This document shows positions 16,282 to 23,747 of a stretch of DNA of 64,000 nucleotides, piece by piece. Location: NCBI RefSeq assembly GCF_030285365.1, contig NZ_JASVDS010000001.1, forward strand, positions 744,001-808,000, written 5' to 3'. The DNA is from Roseateles subflavus. GTDB taxonomy: Bacteria; Pseudomonadota; Gammaproteobacteria; Burkholderiales; Burkholderiaceae_C. The notes below the pieces were generated by a model, which worked only from the letters and a program-made list of their open reading frames with translations, did no database searches and had not been told where the DNA came from. The position numbers were made by a program, and so were the translations under genes. The first letter of the stretch is position 1. Each line of letters begins with the position of its first letter.

Positions 16282-18158
16282 TACTCGCCTCCAACCTGAA
16301 TGACGCCCTGATCGAGAGAGACGTTCTGGAGCTGACCGCGCGTGAAGACGGTGATTTGCGCCGACTCTTCGGTTGCGCCTTCGGCGAGCTGTCCCAAAAA
16401 TGTTCGAACTCGCCGAATTTCATTGGCATAGAACTCTTCGCTTACATAGCCAGAAGCCGCGCGGCCAATGCATTCGAACGACAACAGATCAAGTTGAAGG
16501 TCCTTGAGCGAACCAAGCCGCTCATCGACTCGCAGGATGACACTTCTGTCTATCCAGTCGACTGAGCGTGGCATGAACCATCGGTCGTCCTGCCCACCCA
16601 GCCACGCGGCCTTGGCCGGGTGAAGGTTTATGCGGCTGCTAGGCACCTGTCGCGCCACGATTGCAGCGTCGGCGCTGGCCTTTCCGAATGCAGGGTCGAC
16701 AAGGTAGAGCATTGTCTCGGCTCGGCCAATTCTCAGCCCCTGGATTGAATGCAAGCCGGCGATCATGGTGTTCTTGACTCGGACCCGGTCCTGCGGCGGA
16801 AGCTGGCCTTCGAGCACTTTGAGGAACATGTCACCAAACTTGAAGCCCAGCTTGAGCATGACGCTGTCCCCGCCGTCTATATCGTCGAAGAAGGCCCGTC
16901 GTCTTAGGGCAGCAACCGCTAGGCCTGTTGTCTCGGCTTCGCGCACCAAATCAGCACGCGTCTGAGGGTTCCCATTGAAGTCATCAATCCCCAGAGCCGC
17001 GTCTACAAGAGCGACGCGATTGGACGAACCTGCAAGGAATTGCAAATCTAGTTGGTCTGGCTCGAACACCTCGCCGCGATTCAGGATCCTCTCGTCGACC
17101 CGACGTACAGCGACGGCGCCAGCATCTAGGCGTCTAAGCGCGGCCAGTAGCGGAATGCCCTTGTCAGCGCGGTCGACTGGTAGGTTTGGCGGCGCTTGGA
17201 ACAGCAGGTTGTAGAAGGCCCACGCATGCTGCCATCCCTTCGTGTGGTTGCCGGATGCAAGGCGCCTATCCACGTCAGAGCAGGTCAATCCACCGGTAAT
17301 AAGGTATGCCGCAAGCATCAGCATTTCGCGGATCGTGACCACATGGCCAAGCCGCTCCAGCACCTCGAAAACTTCCTCCAAACGCTTGATGCGCAATTCG
17401 GAGGTCGCACCTTGTTCCGCGAGTAGGGTTCGATTACGGCGGATTGGGCACAGCGGTTCGTGAACGCATGAGCCGCATGAACGCTCGCCCCAACGTCGAC
17501 CGTCGGATACCCAGCTGGACAGGACTCGCCGGAGCAAGCTGCCACGGCGCTCATTCGTTCGAGCCGCTACCGACTGGTAGTTGAGATTGATGATGTGAAT
17601 CGTGCCTGCAGCGTTTGCCGTAACGCCGCGCTCGAATGATTCCTTGAATAGCGCGGAGATTGACCGGCAGACCGGGCCGGCATTGCCCGAATTGATGATC
17701 GCTCGCAACCGCCCTTCGTTTGCACAAACGACGAGCGCTTCGTCACTTCGAGAGCCTGCCTCTTCTAGGAGCTGAACGGCATTCGAAGGTGGCTGTATCT
17801 CTGAGAGGTCCTTGTGGATGCGCAGTGGAACGCAATCCACGCCACTCGCCGGGGGAATCGCTGAGCTGCCATCACAGCTGTCAAGGAGATACCTCCTTGC
17901 GCTGGCAGCATCATGACCCAGCAGGCCGGCCTCGATCAGCCGTCTGCACATATGGGTCTTTCCGTGACCAGCGTCTCCAGTAAGTATTACGCAACGAGCG
18001 CCTGCCCTGACCGCTTCTGCCGCATAGGAAATGGCCACCGTGGCGAGGTCGAGATTGTCCTCCCCAGTCTGGTATTCCTCGTAGATCTGATCGTGCGCAG
18101 CGCTAAAAGGTAAGAAGCGGTGTAAGCGTACGACGTGACTGTTGGTAATCGCTGGCAT
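16281..18158 (-). CDS. dptF: DptF-like P-loop ATPase
   Basis: 625 residues. Walker A GDAGHGKT at 61-68 follows a hydrophobic strand (RCVILT), a Walker-B-like strand VVCANEGRLR lies near 143-152, and a Cys cluster C228, C231, C237 (SCGSC...LCPIRRN) suggests bound metal. This combination and the gene order match DptF, the ATPase of DndFGH-type restriction. First gene of the operon: its ATG has a good ribosome binding site (GAGGGAG, about 4 bases upstream) and a promoter region to its right. Lower GC than the core genes places it with the island. Probable role: nucleotide-controlled sensor or assembly ATPase for the DptG/H partners. Confidence 0.75.
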   Translation of the reverse strand: MPAITNSHVVRLHRFLPFSAAHDQIYEEYQTGEDNLDLATVAISYAAEAVRAGARCVILTGDAGHGKTHMCRRLIEAGLLGHDAASARRYLLDSCDGSSAIPPASGVDCVPLRIHKDLSEIQPPSNAVQLLEEAGSRSDEALVVCANEGRLRAIINSGNAGPVCRSISALFKESFERGVTANAAGTIHIINLNYQSVAARTNERRGSLLRRVLSSWVSDGRRWGERSCGSCVHEPLCPIRRNRTLLAEQGATSELRIKRLEEVFEVLERLGHVVTIREMLMLAAYLITGGLTCSDVDRRLASGNHTKGWQHAWAFYNLLFQAPPNLPVDRADKGIPLLAALRRLDAGAVAVRRVDERILNRGEVFEPDQLDLQFLAGSSNRVALVDAALGIDDFNGNPQTRADLVREAETTGLAVAALRRRAFFDDIDGGDSVMLKLGFKFGDMFLKVLEGQLPPQDRVRVKNTMIAGLHSIQGLRIGRAETMLYLVDPAFGKASADAAIVARQVPSSRINLHPAKAAWLGGQDDRWFMPRSVDWIDRSVILRVDERLGSLKDLQLDLLSFECIGRAASGYVSEEFYANEIRRVRTFLGQLAEGATEESAQITVFTRGQLQNVSLDQGVIQVGGE

Positions 18159-18653
18159 CAGTCTCCCTCTGTGCTCATGTAATCGCTGGAGCGTATTTGT
18201 AACACTCTCAGAGCCGGCAAAAAGAGAGAGGGAGTCTGACCACCAGCTTAAGACGTGGCGCGCACGGGAGGCGGTCTGCTATTTCGACAATGTTTCAGTC
18301 GCACTTTGGTCGCAAATGCAGAGACTTTTGACGACGATTGAATTGGAGCGAATTTGAAGGCGGCGCACGGGCTCAACCATTGGCGGCGTCAGTCCCATGA
18401 GTTTGAACTCTCCAGCGCGCGAGGAACGGTTTGTATGGAAGACGATGGTCAGTCGTGGGTGACGGAGGCAAGTTGCTCAGAAAGCAATGCGCTTTGCGTT
18501 CGCAGCAGTTGGGTCGAGCTTTGTAGACAATGAATAGCGCGCAGCTCTACAAGTGATTGAAAGAAAATGACTTTTCGCTGTTTACAACCCAAACATCAAC
18601 ACAAGCGTGCTGACCCCCCGTCATCCCGCTGACCGGATCAAGAAGCCCTGAGT
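18159..18653. promoter_or_regulatory. Promoter region of the dptFGH-like operon and island edge
   Basis: About 495 non-coding bases, AT-richer than the core. Reading leftward, TTTTTG then TACAAA 16 bases later (around 18198-18225), followed by the GAGGGAG ribosome binding site, form a plausible but weak promoter for the operon. The remainder to 18600 has short AT-rich tracts and no supportable gene. At 18609-18650 one frame reads TPRHPADRIKKP then stop, which could be the tail of an interrupted chromosomal gene. Confidence 0.4.
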
Positions 18654-18675
18654 GCCCCGCACCCGGGGCTTTTTT
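18654..18675 (+). terminator. Rho-independent terminator at the island/core junction
   Basis: GCCCCG (18654-18659) and CGGGGC (18664-18669) form the stem and six T follow on the plus strand. The same stem and tail style ends the TonB-dependent receptor gene at 30.6 kb, so it looks native to the core genome. No plus-strand gene ends just before it, apart from a possible 12-residue tail, suggesting the island was inserted upstream of, or into, a gene that once used it. Confidence 0.7.
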
Positions 18676-18752
18676 CATGGGCAGGACCCAGGGCCCCCTC
18701 TGCGGCGCAGGGGGGCGGCCCGCGATGCCGCGCGGTCGTGCGCCGGCGGCCG

Positions 18753-19275
18753 TCAGCCAGCCGCTCTCGCGCAAAGCCTCAGGCCCAGCCCAAGGAACGC
18801 TGCTGTCGACAAGGCGACGAACGGCTGAAGCAGGCACGTCCACCCGTGCGGCTTCGGCAGACGGGCGTCGGACGGATCGTGGTGCCGCCGCTCATCGTCC
18901 ATGAGCGCACGGACGGCGTCGGCTGCCCGTGGGGCAACTTCCCGCCGTATCACCCACAGCGCGCGCTGATGACGCCGCACCACGCGCTCCACGGCGAGCG
19001 TCGTGGCCGCGATCGCTGAGCGGCCGAACCGCGCCGTCACGACGCTTCGCCCCCGCCCGCCCCACCCGCAGAGCCGGCCGCTGGGGCAGCGGGGCCGGCC
19101 ACGTTGCTGGAGTTCCGTCCAGCAGAGGGCTCGACGGCGCTTCTCGTGCGACTTGAACGCCAGGAGCCCAGGACCAGGGCGGGTGTCGTCAGGCGGGCGA
19201 CGCGCATCCGGGCGGCAGGGCTCTGCTCGCGCCGTGCTCCCCCGCGTGGTGGAGCGCGAGGATGCGCTCACCCAT
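18753..19275 (-). pseudogene. Frameshifted Coq7-family (demethoxyubiquinone hydroxylase-like) gene
   Basis: Reading leftward from the ATG at 19275, frame one gives MGERILALHHAGEHGA, the typical Coq7-family start with its iron-ligand Glu, then hits a stop. A second frame continues RMRVARLTTPALVL. A third gives LLAFKSHEKRRRALCWTEL, LCGWGG, FGRSAIAATTLAVERVV and DDERRHHD up to the stop at 18753. Joined, they make one recognisable diiron hydroxylase-like protein of about 170 residues, so two single-base indels (near 19225 and 19165) have broken it. Sequencing error cannot be excluded. It lies between the island edge and an nhaR-like gene. Confidence 0.65.
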
Positions 19276-19366
19276 GGGAGCGCCGACCGCAGCGGCGGTG
19301 GCCGTCTCCAAGCCCCGCTTCCCTGTGCGGGGTGCCTGGCGGCCTGGGCGCGCGCAGGCAGCGCGC

Positions 19367-20245
19367 TCACCCCGCCGCCTCGATCACCCGCCTCACCAGC
19401 GGATGATGCTGCCCCCGCCGCGAGTGCAGCGCGTGGAGCTCCTCCTTCACGCTCTCGCAGCGCCCCAGCCGGCGCAGGCCGCGCAGCATGCCGAGGTCGC
19501 CCGTGCCCAGCTGGCTGACGGGGAAGACGCCCAGGCCGCGCGCGGCGAAGACGGCCAGCAGCGCGCTGTCCTCGAACTCGCCGACGATGCGGGGGCGCAG
19601 GCCCTCGCTCTCGAACCAGTGCTCCAGCTTGCCCCGCAGCGCCGCATGCGTGGTGGGCAGCAGCACGGGCAGCTCGTTCAGGCATTCGGGAAAGCGCGCC
19701 TGCTCGGCCTTGCCGACGAGGCGCGTGGGGCCGTACCACTCGATGGGCGTCTCCACGAGCCGCACGCAGGCCAGTCGCAGGTTGGGGTTGCGCGGCGGCG
19801 CCTGGCCGGCCAGCACGAGGTCCAGGTGGTGCAGGGCCAGCTCGCTCATGAGCTGCTCGAACTCGCCGTCGTGGCAGACGAGGCGCAGGTGCGGCGTCTC
19901 GAGGATGGGCGCCAGCAGCGCATGCGCGGCCAGCTTGGAGATGCCGTCGGACAGGCCCACGGCCAGGCGTTGCACCTTGCCGCTGGCAGCCTCCCGCACC
20001 TCGTCCGCCAGGCCCTGGCCGAGCTGGAAGATCTCCTCGGCGCGCGCGAAGGCGGCCTGCCCGGCCTCGGTCAGCGCCACGCCGCGCCCGGCGGGCTTGA
20101 GCAGCTGATGGCCCAGCGCGCGCTCCAGCTCGCGCACCTGGGCGCTGATGGTCTGCACGGCCATGTCCAGGCGCTCCGCGGCGCGGGCGAAGCCGCCTTC
20201 CTTGGTGACGACCCAGAAATAGTGCAGGTGGCGGTAGTTGAGCAT
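19367..20245 (-). CDS. nhaR: LysR-family regulator of the NhaR type
   Basis: 292 residues. The N-terminus MLNYRHLHYFWVVTKEGGFA, then RAAERLDMAVQTISAQV, is the winged helix-turn-helix of the NhaR subgroup, followed by the LysR substrate-binding domain. NhaR proteins activate sodium/proton antiporter and stress genes. No antiporter gene is next to it here, so its target is unknown. It is divergent from a small membrane-protein gene at 20356, which it may control from the shared 110-base spacer. Confidence 0.88.
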   Translation of the reverse strand: MLNYRHLHYFWVVTKEGGFARAAERLDMAVQTISAQVRELERALGHQLLKPAGRGVALTEAGQAAFARAEEIFQLGQGLADEVREAASGKVQRLAVGLSDGISKLAAHALLAPILETPHLRLVCHDGEFEQLMSELALHHLDLVLAGQAPPRNPNLRLACVRLVETPIEWYGPTRLVGKAEQARFPECLNELPVLLPTTHAALRGKLEHWFESEGLRPRIVGEFEDSALLAVFAARGLGVFPVSQLGTGDLGMLRGLRRLGRCESVKEELHALHSRRGQHHPLVRRVIEAAG

Positions 20246-20355
20246 GCGAACTCCGGTGCGGGAAAGTCGAATCGTAGGTGCGAATGAAGCTGGTTTATCC
20301 GAAGTTCCATCTTGCCCACACTCGCTCCACGTTTTTCGATCCCGGAGGCCCTGTC

Positions 20356-20781
20356 ATGTTCTATGCGCTCAGCTGGTCTGTCGTCGCGCTGCTATTGGCC
20401 GTGTGGTCGCTGGCGCTCTGGGCCCTGCACGCGCTGGGCACCTGGGTGCTGACGCAGGCGGGGGGCCTCGCCACGCCCGAGGCCGGCGCCCCCGCGACAC
20501 TGCCTGCCCTGCCGGACTGGCTGGCCCCGTGGCTGCCCGAGAGCTGGGCACCGCTGCTGCAGAGCGCCCTCTCGACGCTGGGGCCGCTCGTGCAGCAGCT
20601 GCTGGAGACGATGCCTGCCTTGGCGGGCGGCCTCACGCTCGCGGCCTGGCTGGTCTGGGGGCTGGGCGCCTTCGTGCTGATGGTCCTCGGGGCGGCCTTG
20701 CACGGGCTCGTGGCGCTGTGGCGCCGGGACCGGCCCGCAGCGGGCCCTGGCCAGAACCGGGTCCTGGTCGCGGCGCCCTGA
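20356..20781 (+). CDS. Small membrane protein of unknown function
   Basis: About 141 residues from MFYALSW; an upstream in-frame ATG at 20278 would overlap the divergent promoter region and is less likely. There are two hydrophobic membrane segments (about residues 1-35 and 95-125), separated by a Pro/Leu-rich loop (LPALPDWLAPWLPESWAPLL). No family recognised. A short membrane-protein gene follows 91 bases downstream and may be cotranscribed. Codon use is typical of the core genome. Confidence 0.65.
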   Translation: MFYALSWSVVALLLAVWSLALWALHALGTWVLTQAGGLATPEAGAPATLPALPDWLAPWLPESWAPLLQSALSTLGPLVQQLLETMPALAGGLTLAAWLVWGLGAFVLMVLGAALHGLVALWRRDRPAAGPGQNRVLVAAP

Positions 20782-20872
20782 GCCGTCCCTTCCGCGGACG
20801 CCGCCGGCTTCCGTCACCCGTTCACCCGTTCACCGACTCACCCCTTGCTTCACGCCATCAGGACCACATCGC

Positions 20873-21031
20873 ATGGACTCCCCGACCCTTCTCCTCGGCC
20901 TCATGACTCTCGCGCTGATCGGCGTCACCTTCCAGGCCTGGCGCATGGGCAATGAGAAGCGCGATGTCGCGCTGCTGGGTGCCTTCAGCGGGGCGCTGGG
21001 GCTGGGCACGGCCCTGGCCGCGGCGCTGTAG
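20873..21031 (+). CDS. 52-residue membrane microprotein
   Basis: Reads MDSPTLLLGLMTLALIGVTF, then QAWRMGNEKRD and a second hydrophobic stretch (VALLGAFSGALGLGTALAAAL). That predicts two membrane helices with a short charged turn. GC-rich third positions and its place after the 141-residue membrane protein support it as a real gene. Function unknown. Confidence 0.5.
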   Translation: MDSPTLLLGLMTLALIGVTFQAWRMGNEKRDVALLGAFSGALGLGTALAAAL

Positions 21032-21075
21032 GCCGGGCCGCGCCTGCGGGACGTGCGCGTGCCGGCACGGCGACG

Positions 21076-21735
21076 TCAGTCGCGAGGCAGCGGGCAGCTC
21101 AGCACCGGGCCGCCGTCATCGATGCGCACCTGCAGGGGCGGCAGGAAGCCCAGGCGATGGAGCGCCGGCAGCAGCTGCTCGTGCGCCGCATCCGTGCGGC
21201 CGCACGCCTGCTGGGCGGCGTCCCCCAGGAACGAGAGGTACAGCGTCTGGCGCGGCAGCAGCGCGGCCAGATGGCTGCACCAGGCGGCGCCCCAGCGGGC
21301 CTTCGCGGCGATGGCATCCCGCGGATGGAAGCGGGCGCCGAGCGCCTCCCAGAACGGCGAACGGCCCTCATGCGTGCGCCAGCCGGGCAGCTCGAGAATC
21401 AGCCAGTCTCCACACGCGGCGCGGTGCTCGGCGATCCAGGCGCGGGCGCCGTTCACGAGCGCGGCCAGCGCGGCCTCGCGGCCGGCCGTGTCGAGCGTCT
21501 CGTCAAGCCACAGCCCGGTGAGCTCGGTCTCGCCCGTGTGATCGTTGCCCAGCAGCAGGGTCTGCTGCACGCGGAACAGGCCCAGCTCCTGCGCCGCATG
21601 CACGACGCGCCCCAGGCGGAAGTGATAACGCGGCAGCTGCGTGCCCAGCCGGGGCACCAGCGTCAGGCCGCCGCGGCCCTCCGGCAGGCGCAGCGACACG
21701 CCGTCCGCCAGGGTCTGGATGTCCAGTGCGCTCAT
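21076..21735 (-). CDS. Short, divergent paralogue of arginine succinyltransferase
   Basis: 219 residues, last gene of the cyanophycin/arginine operon; its ATG overlaps the astA stop (TGATG). It keeps recognisable AstA landmarks: a LLLGNDHTGETELTGLWLD block and a GRSPFWEALGARF block align with HDLTGATLLTSFYL and GQSPFWDAVGRQF in the neighbouring protein. It lacks roughly the first 80 residues of AstA and its C-terminal third is poorly conserved. In some bacteria arginine/ornithine succinyltransferase has two related subunits, so this could be the second one. It could also be a decaying duplicate. Confidence 0.7.
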   Translation of the reverse strand: MSALDIQTLADGVSLRLPEGRGGLTLVPRLGTQLPRYHFRLGRVVHAAQELGLFRVQQTLLLGNDHTGETELTGLWLDETLDTAGREAALAALVNGARAWIAEHRAACGDWLILELPGWRTHEGRSPFWEALGARFHPRDAIAAKARWGAAWCSHLAALLPRQTLYLSFLGDAAQQACGRTDAAHEQLLPALHRLGFLPPLQVRIDDGGPVLSCPLPRD

Positions 21736-22754
21736 CACGTCTCCTCCGGCCACAGCGGCGTGCACAGCAGGGTCTCGCCGATGCGGGGCGTCAGCGCCGG
21801 GAGGTCCTCGACGTGCGCCGTCTCGCCGATCTCGGCCAATACCGCGGCGAAGGCCGCGCGCGCCGGCCGCACCACCAGATGCCATCGACGCGGCCCCGCA
21901 GACGCGCCCGGCTGCACCGTCAGCGCCCGGTGATGCCGGATGCTGCGCAGCGAGGCCAGCGCGGCTTCCACCGTCGGCCCGCCGTCGAAGATGTCGACAT
22001 AGGTGTCGGCATCGAAGCCCTCGTCCATCAGCACCGAGAAGGGCACCTCGCCCACCGGATGCAGCTGCCCCAGCGCCAGCTGCGCCGCGGCCGGCAGCAG
22101 CACCACGGGAATGGGCGAAGGCGGCATGAGGTCGGCGATGAGGGCCTTGCTGCGCCCGCCGATCACCGCCTCGGCCTGCGGGTAGTCCATGCCGAAGAAC
22201 TGCCGGCCGACCGCGTCCCAGAACGGGCTCTGCCCTTGCGGATCGGTGAGGCCGGGGTTCTCGGCGGCGATGCGGTCCGAGAAGCGCTCCGCATGGGCCT
22301 GGATGAAGAGCAGCCGGGCGCGCGACAGCAGCTGCGCCGCGGGCGTGTGCTCGTGGCTCGGCTCCAGGTAGAAGGAGGTCAGCAGCGTCGCGCCTGTCAG
22401 GTCATGGCACAGGTGCAGCGTGTGCAGGCGCTGCGAGATGCCCAGCGTGGCGCTGGCATGCACGACGAACTCGTTGCGGTAGCTGTAGAAGCGGTCGAAG
22501 AAGCCGGCGCTGGCCGCGATGCCGGCGCACCCCACGAGGCGCCCCGCCGTCCGGTCCTCGAGCACGAAGAGATAGGTCTCCTCGCCGCTGGCGTCGTCCG
22601 GGCTGCCGAAGGCCTGCAGCGAGGCCTCGATGCGTGCGCGCAGCTTGCCCTCGTCATTGGGCAGCGAGCTGATGCCGTCGGCGCTGGCCGCCGCCATCCG
22701 CTGCATGTCGGGCAGGTCGCTGGCGGCGACCGGTCGCAGGACCCAGCCGTTCAT
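21735..22754 (-). CDS. astA: Arginine N-succinyltransferase
   Basis: 339 residues, the normal length for AstA/AruG. It has a GNAT-like fold with the conserved blocks FYSYRNEFVVHAS, LHLCHDLTGATLL, LLSRARLLFIQAH, GQSPFWDAVGRQFFGMDY and the YVDIFDGGPTVEA end block. It catalyses succinyl-CoA plus arginine to N2-succinylarginine, the first step of the succinyltransferase route of arginine breakdown. The start overlaps the upstream regulator's stop by 4 bases. No astB, astC or astD is in the window, so later steps must be encoded elsewhere or replaced. Confidence 0.93.
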   Translation of the reverse strand: MNGWVLRPVAASDLPDMQRMAAASADGISSLPNDEGKLRARIEASLQAFGSPDDASGEETYLFVLEDRTAGRLVGCAGIAASAGFFDRFYSYRNEFVVHASATLGISQRLHTLHLCHDLTGATLLTSFYLEPSHEHTPAAQLLSRARLLFIQAHAERFSDRIAAENPGLTDPQGQSPFWDAVGRQFFGMDYPQAEAVIGGRSKALIADLMPPSPIPVVLLPAAAQLALGQLHPVGEVPFSVLMDEGFDADTYVDIFDGGPTVEAALASLRSIRHHRALTVQPGASAGPRRWHLVVRPARAAFAAVLAEIGETAHVEDLPALTPRIGETLLCTPLWPEET

Positions 22755-23734
22755 GTCATGTCTCCCTGGGGCGTCCGGACCAGCCAGCCCGTGCGGCGGC
22801 TGCGCTCCTCGCGCGGTGTGTGGCCGTGATGGGCCTTGTAGGCGTTGGAAAAGTGCGGGCCGGAGGCGAAGCCGCAGCTCAGCCCGACCTGCAGGATCGA
22901 TTGCGTGCCCTGCAGCAGCAGGTGCTGGGCGCGCTCCAGGCGCAGCGACAGGTAGTGGCGCGAGGGCAGCGAGTCCAGGTGCTGCTTGAAGAGCCGCTCC
23001 AGCTGCCGGCGGGAGACGCCCACCAGGCGGGCCACCTCCTCGGTGGGCAGGGGCTCGGCGAGGTTGGCCTCCATGAGCGACAGGGCCTCGGCGAGCTTGG
23101 GGTTGGCGACATCGCGCGATTCGAGGCGCTCGCGCCGCTGGCGTTCGTCGGCGGGGCGACCCTGGCGCAGGTCCATGGCCAGCATCCATTCCTGCTGCAC
23201 GGGCTCGCCGTGCAGCTGCTGGGCCCAGGCTCCGACGAGGTCGGCGGCGGCGGTCGAGGCCGCGCTGAACCGGCGTCGCGACAGGGACAGGTCCCACAGC
23301 CCCTGGGACCAGGCGACGGACGGATGCGCGGCGGTGAGCGCATCCAGCCAGCGCCAGTCGGCACAGGCGCGCTGCCCATCCAGCAGGCCGGCCTGCGCCA
23401 GCGCCGCGGCACCGCCGCCGAGGCTGCCCAGGAGCACGCCCTCGCGGTCCCAGGCCTGCAGCAGGGCGATGACCCGGGGATCCGGCGCCGGCAGCTCGCC
23501 GCCGATGACCACGACGGCCTGCCAGCGGTCCGTCGCCGCCGGCGGGCGCGCCAGGACCGCGGCGCCCGCGCTGGCGGGCACGACGCCGTCGTCCAGCGCC
23601 AGCATCGTCACGTCGTAGACCGCCTGCGCCTGCTGGGCGTTGAGCGTGGCCAGGCCGTCGGTCCAGGCGCCCAGCGCACGCAGCGGGAAGCCTGGCAGCA
23701 GCAGGCATCCGATGGCGTGGGAGGTGGGCGGCAT
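22751..23734 (-). CDS. AraC-family regulator, ArgR/GlxA type
   Basis: 327 residues. Residues 1-190 are a DJ-1/PfpI-like (amidase-fold) sensor domain, and the C-terminal 100 residues hold two helix-turn-helix motifs (LPTEEVARLVGVSRRQLERL and ILQVGLSCGFASGPHFSNAY). This layout is that of Pseudomonas ArgR and carnitine regulators, which sense arginine-like metabolites. It sits inside the operon, 13 bases after the transporter gene and overlapping astA. Probable job: switch the cyanophycin/arginine genes on when arginine or a dipeptide is present. GCAAG repeats 21 bp apart at 27.65-27.74 kb are candidate binding sites. Confidence 0.88.
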   Translation of the reverse strand: MPPTSHAIGCLLLPGFPLRALGAWTDGLATLNAQQAQAVYDVTMLALDDGVVPASAGAAVLARPPAATDRWQAVVVIGGELPAPDPRVIALLQAWDREGVLLGSLGGGAAALAQAGLLDGQRACADWRWLDALTAAHPSVAWSQGLWDLSLSRRRFSAASTAAADLVGAWAQQLHGEPVQQEWMLAMDLRQGRPADERQRRERLESRDVANPKLAEALSLMEANLAEPLPTEEVARLVGVSRRQLERLFKQHLDSLPSRHYLSLRLERAQHLLLQGTQSILQVGLSCGFASGPHFSNAYKAHHGHTPREERSRRTGWLVRTPQGDMT

Positions 23735-23747
23735 GCGTGGACTGTAA

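Noticed and set aside
18609-18650. Possible tRNA or tmRNA 3' end as the island attachment site
   Set aside because: No T-loop, acceptor-stem or CCA pattern can be seen. Only a short open tail and a terminator are present.
19276-19739. The long minus-strand frame continuing upstream of the Coq7-like remnant
   Set aside because: It runs through the nhaR-like gene in another frame and reads as low-complexity Arg/Ala sequence; only the part below 19275 resembles a protein family.
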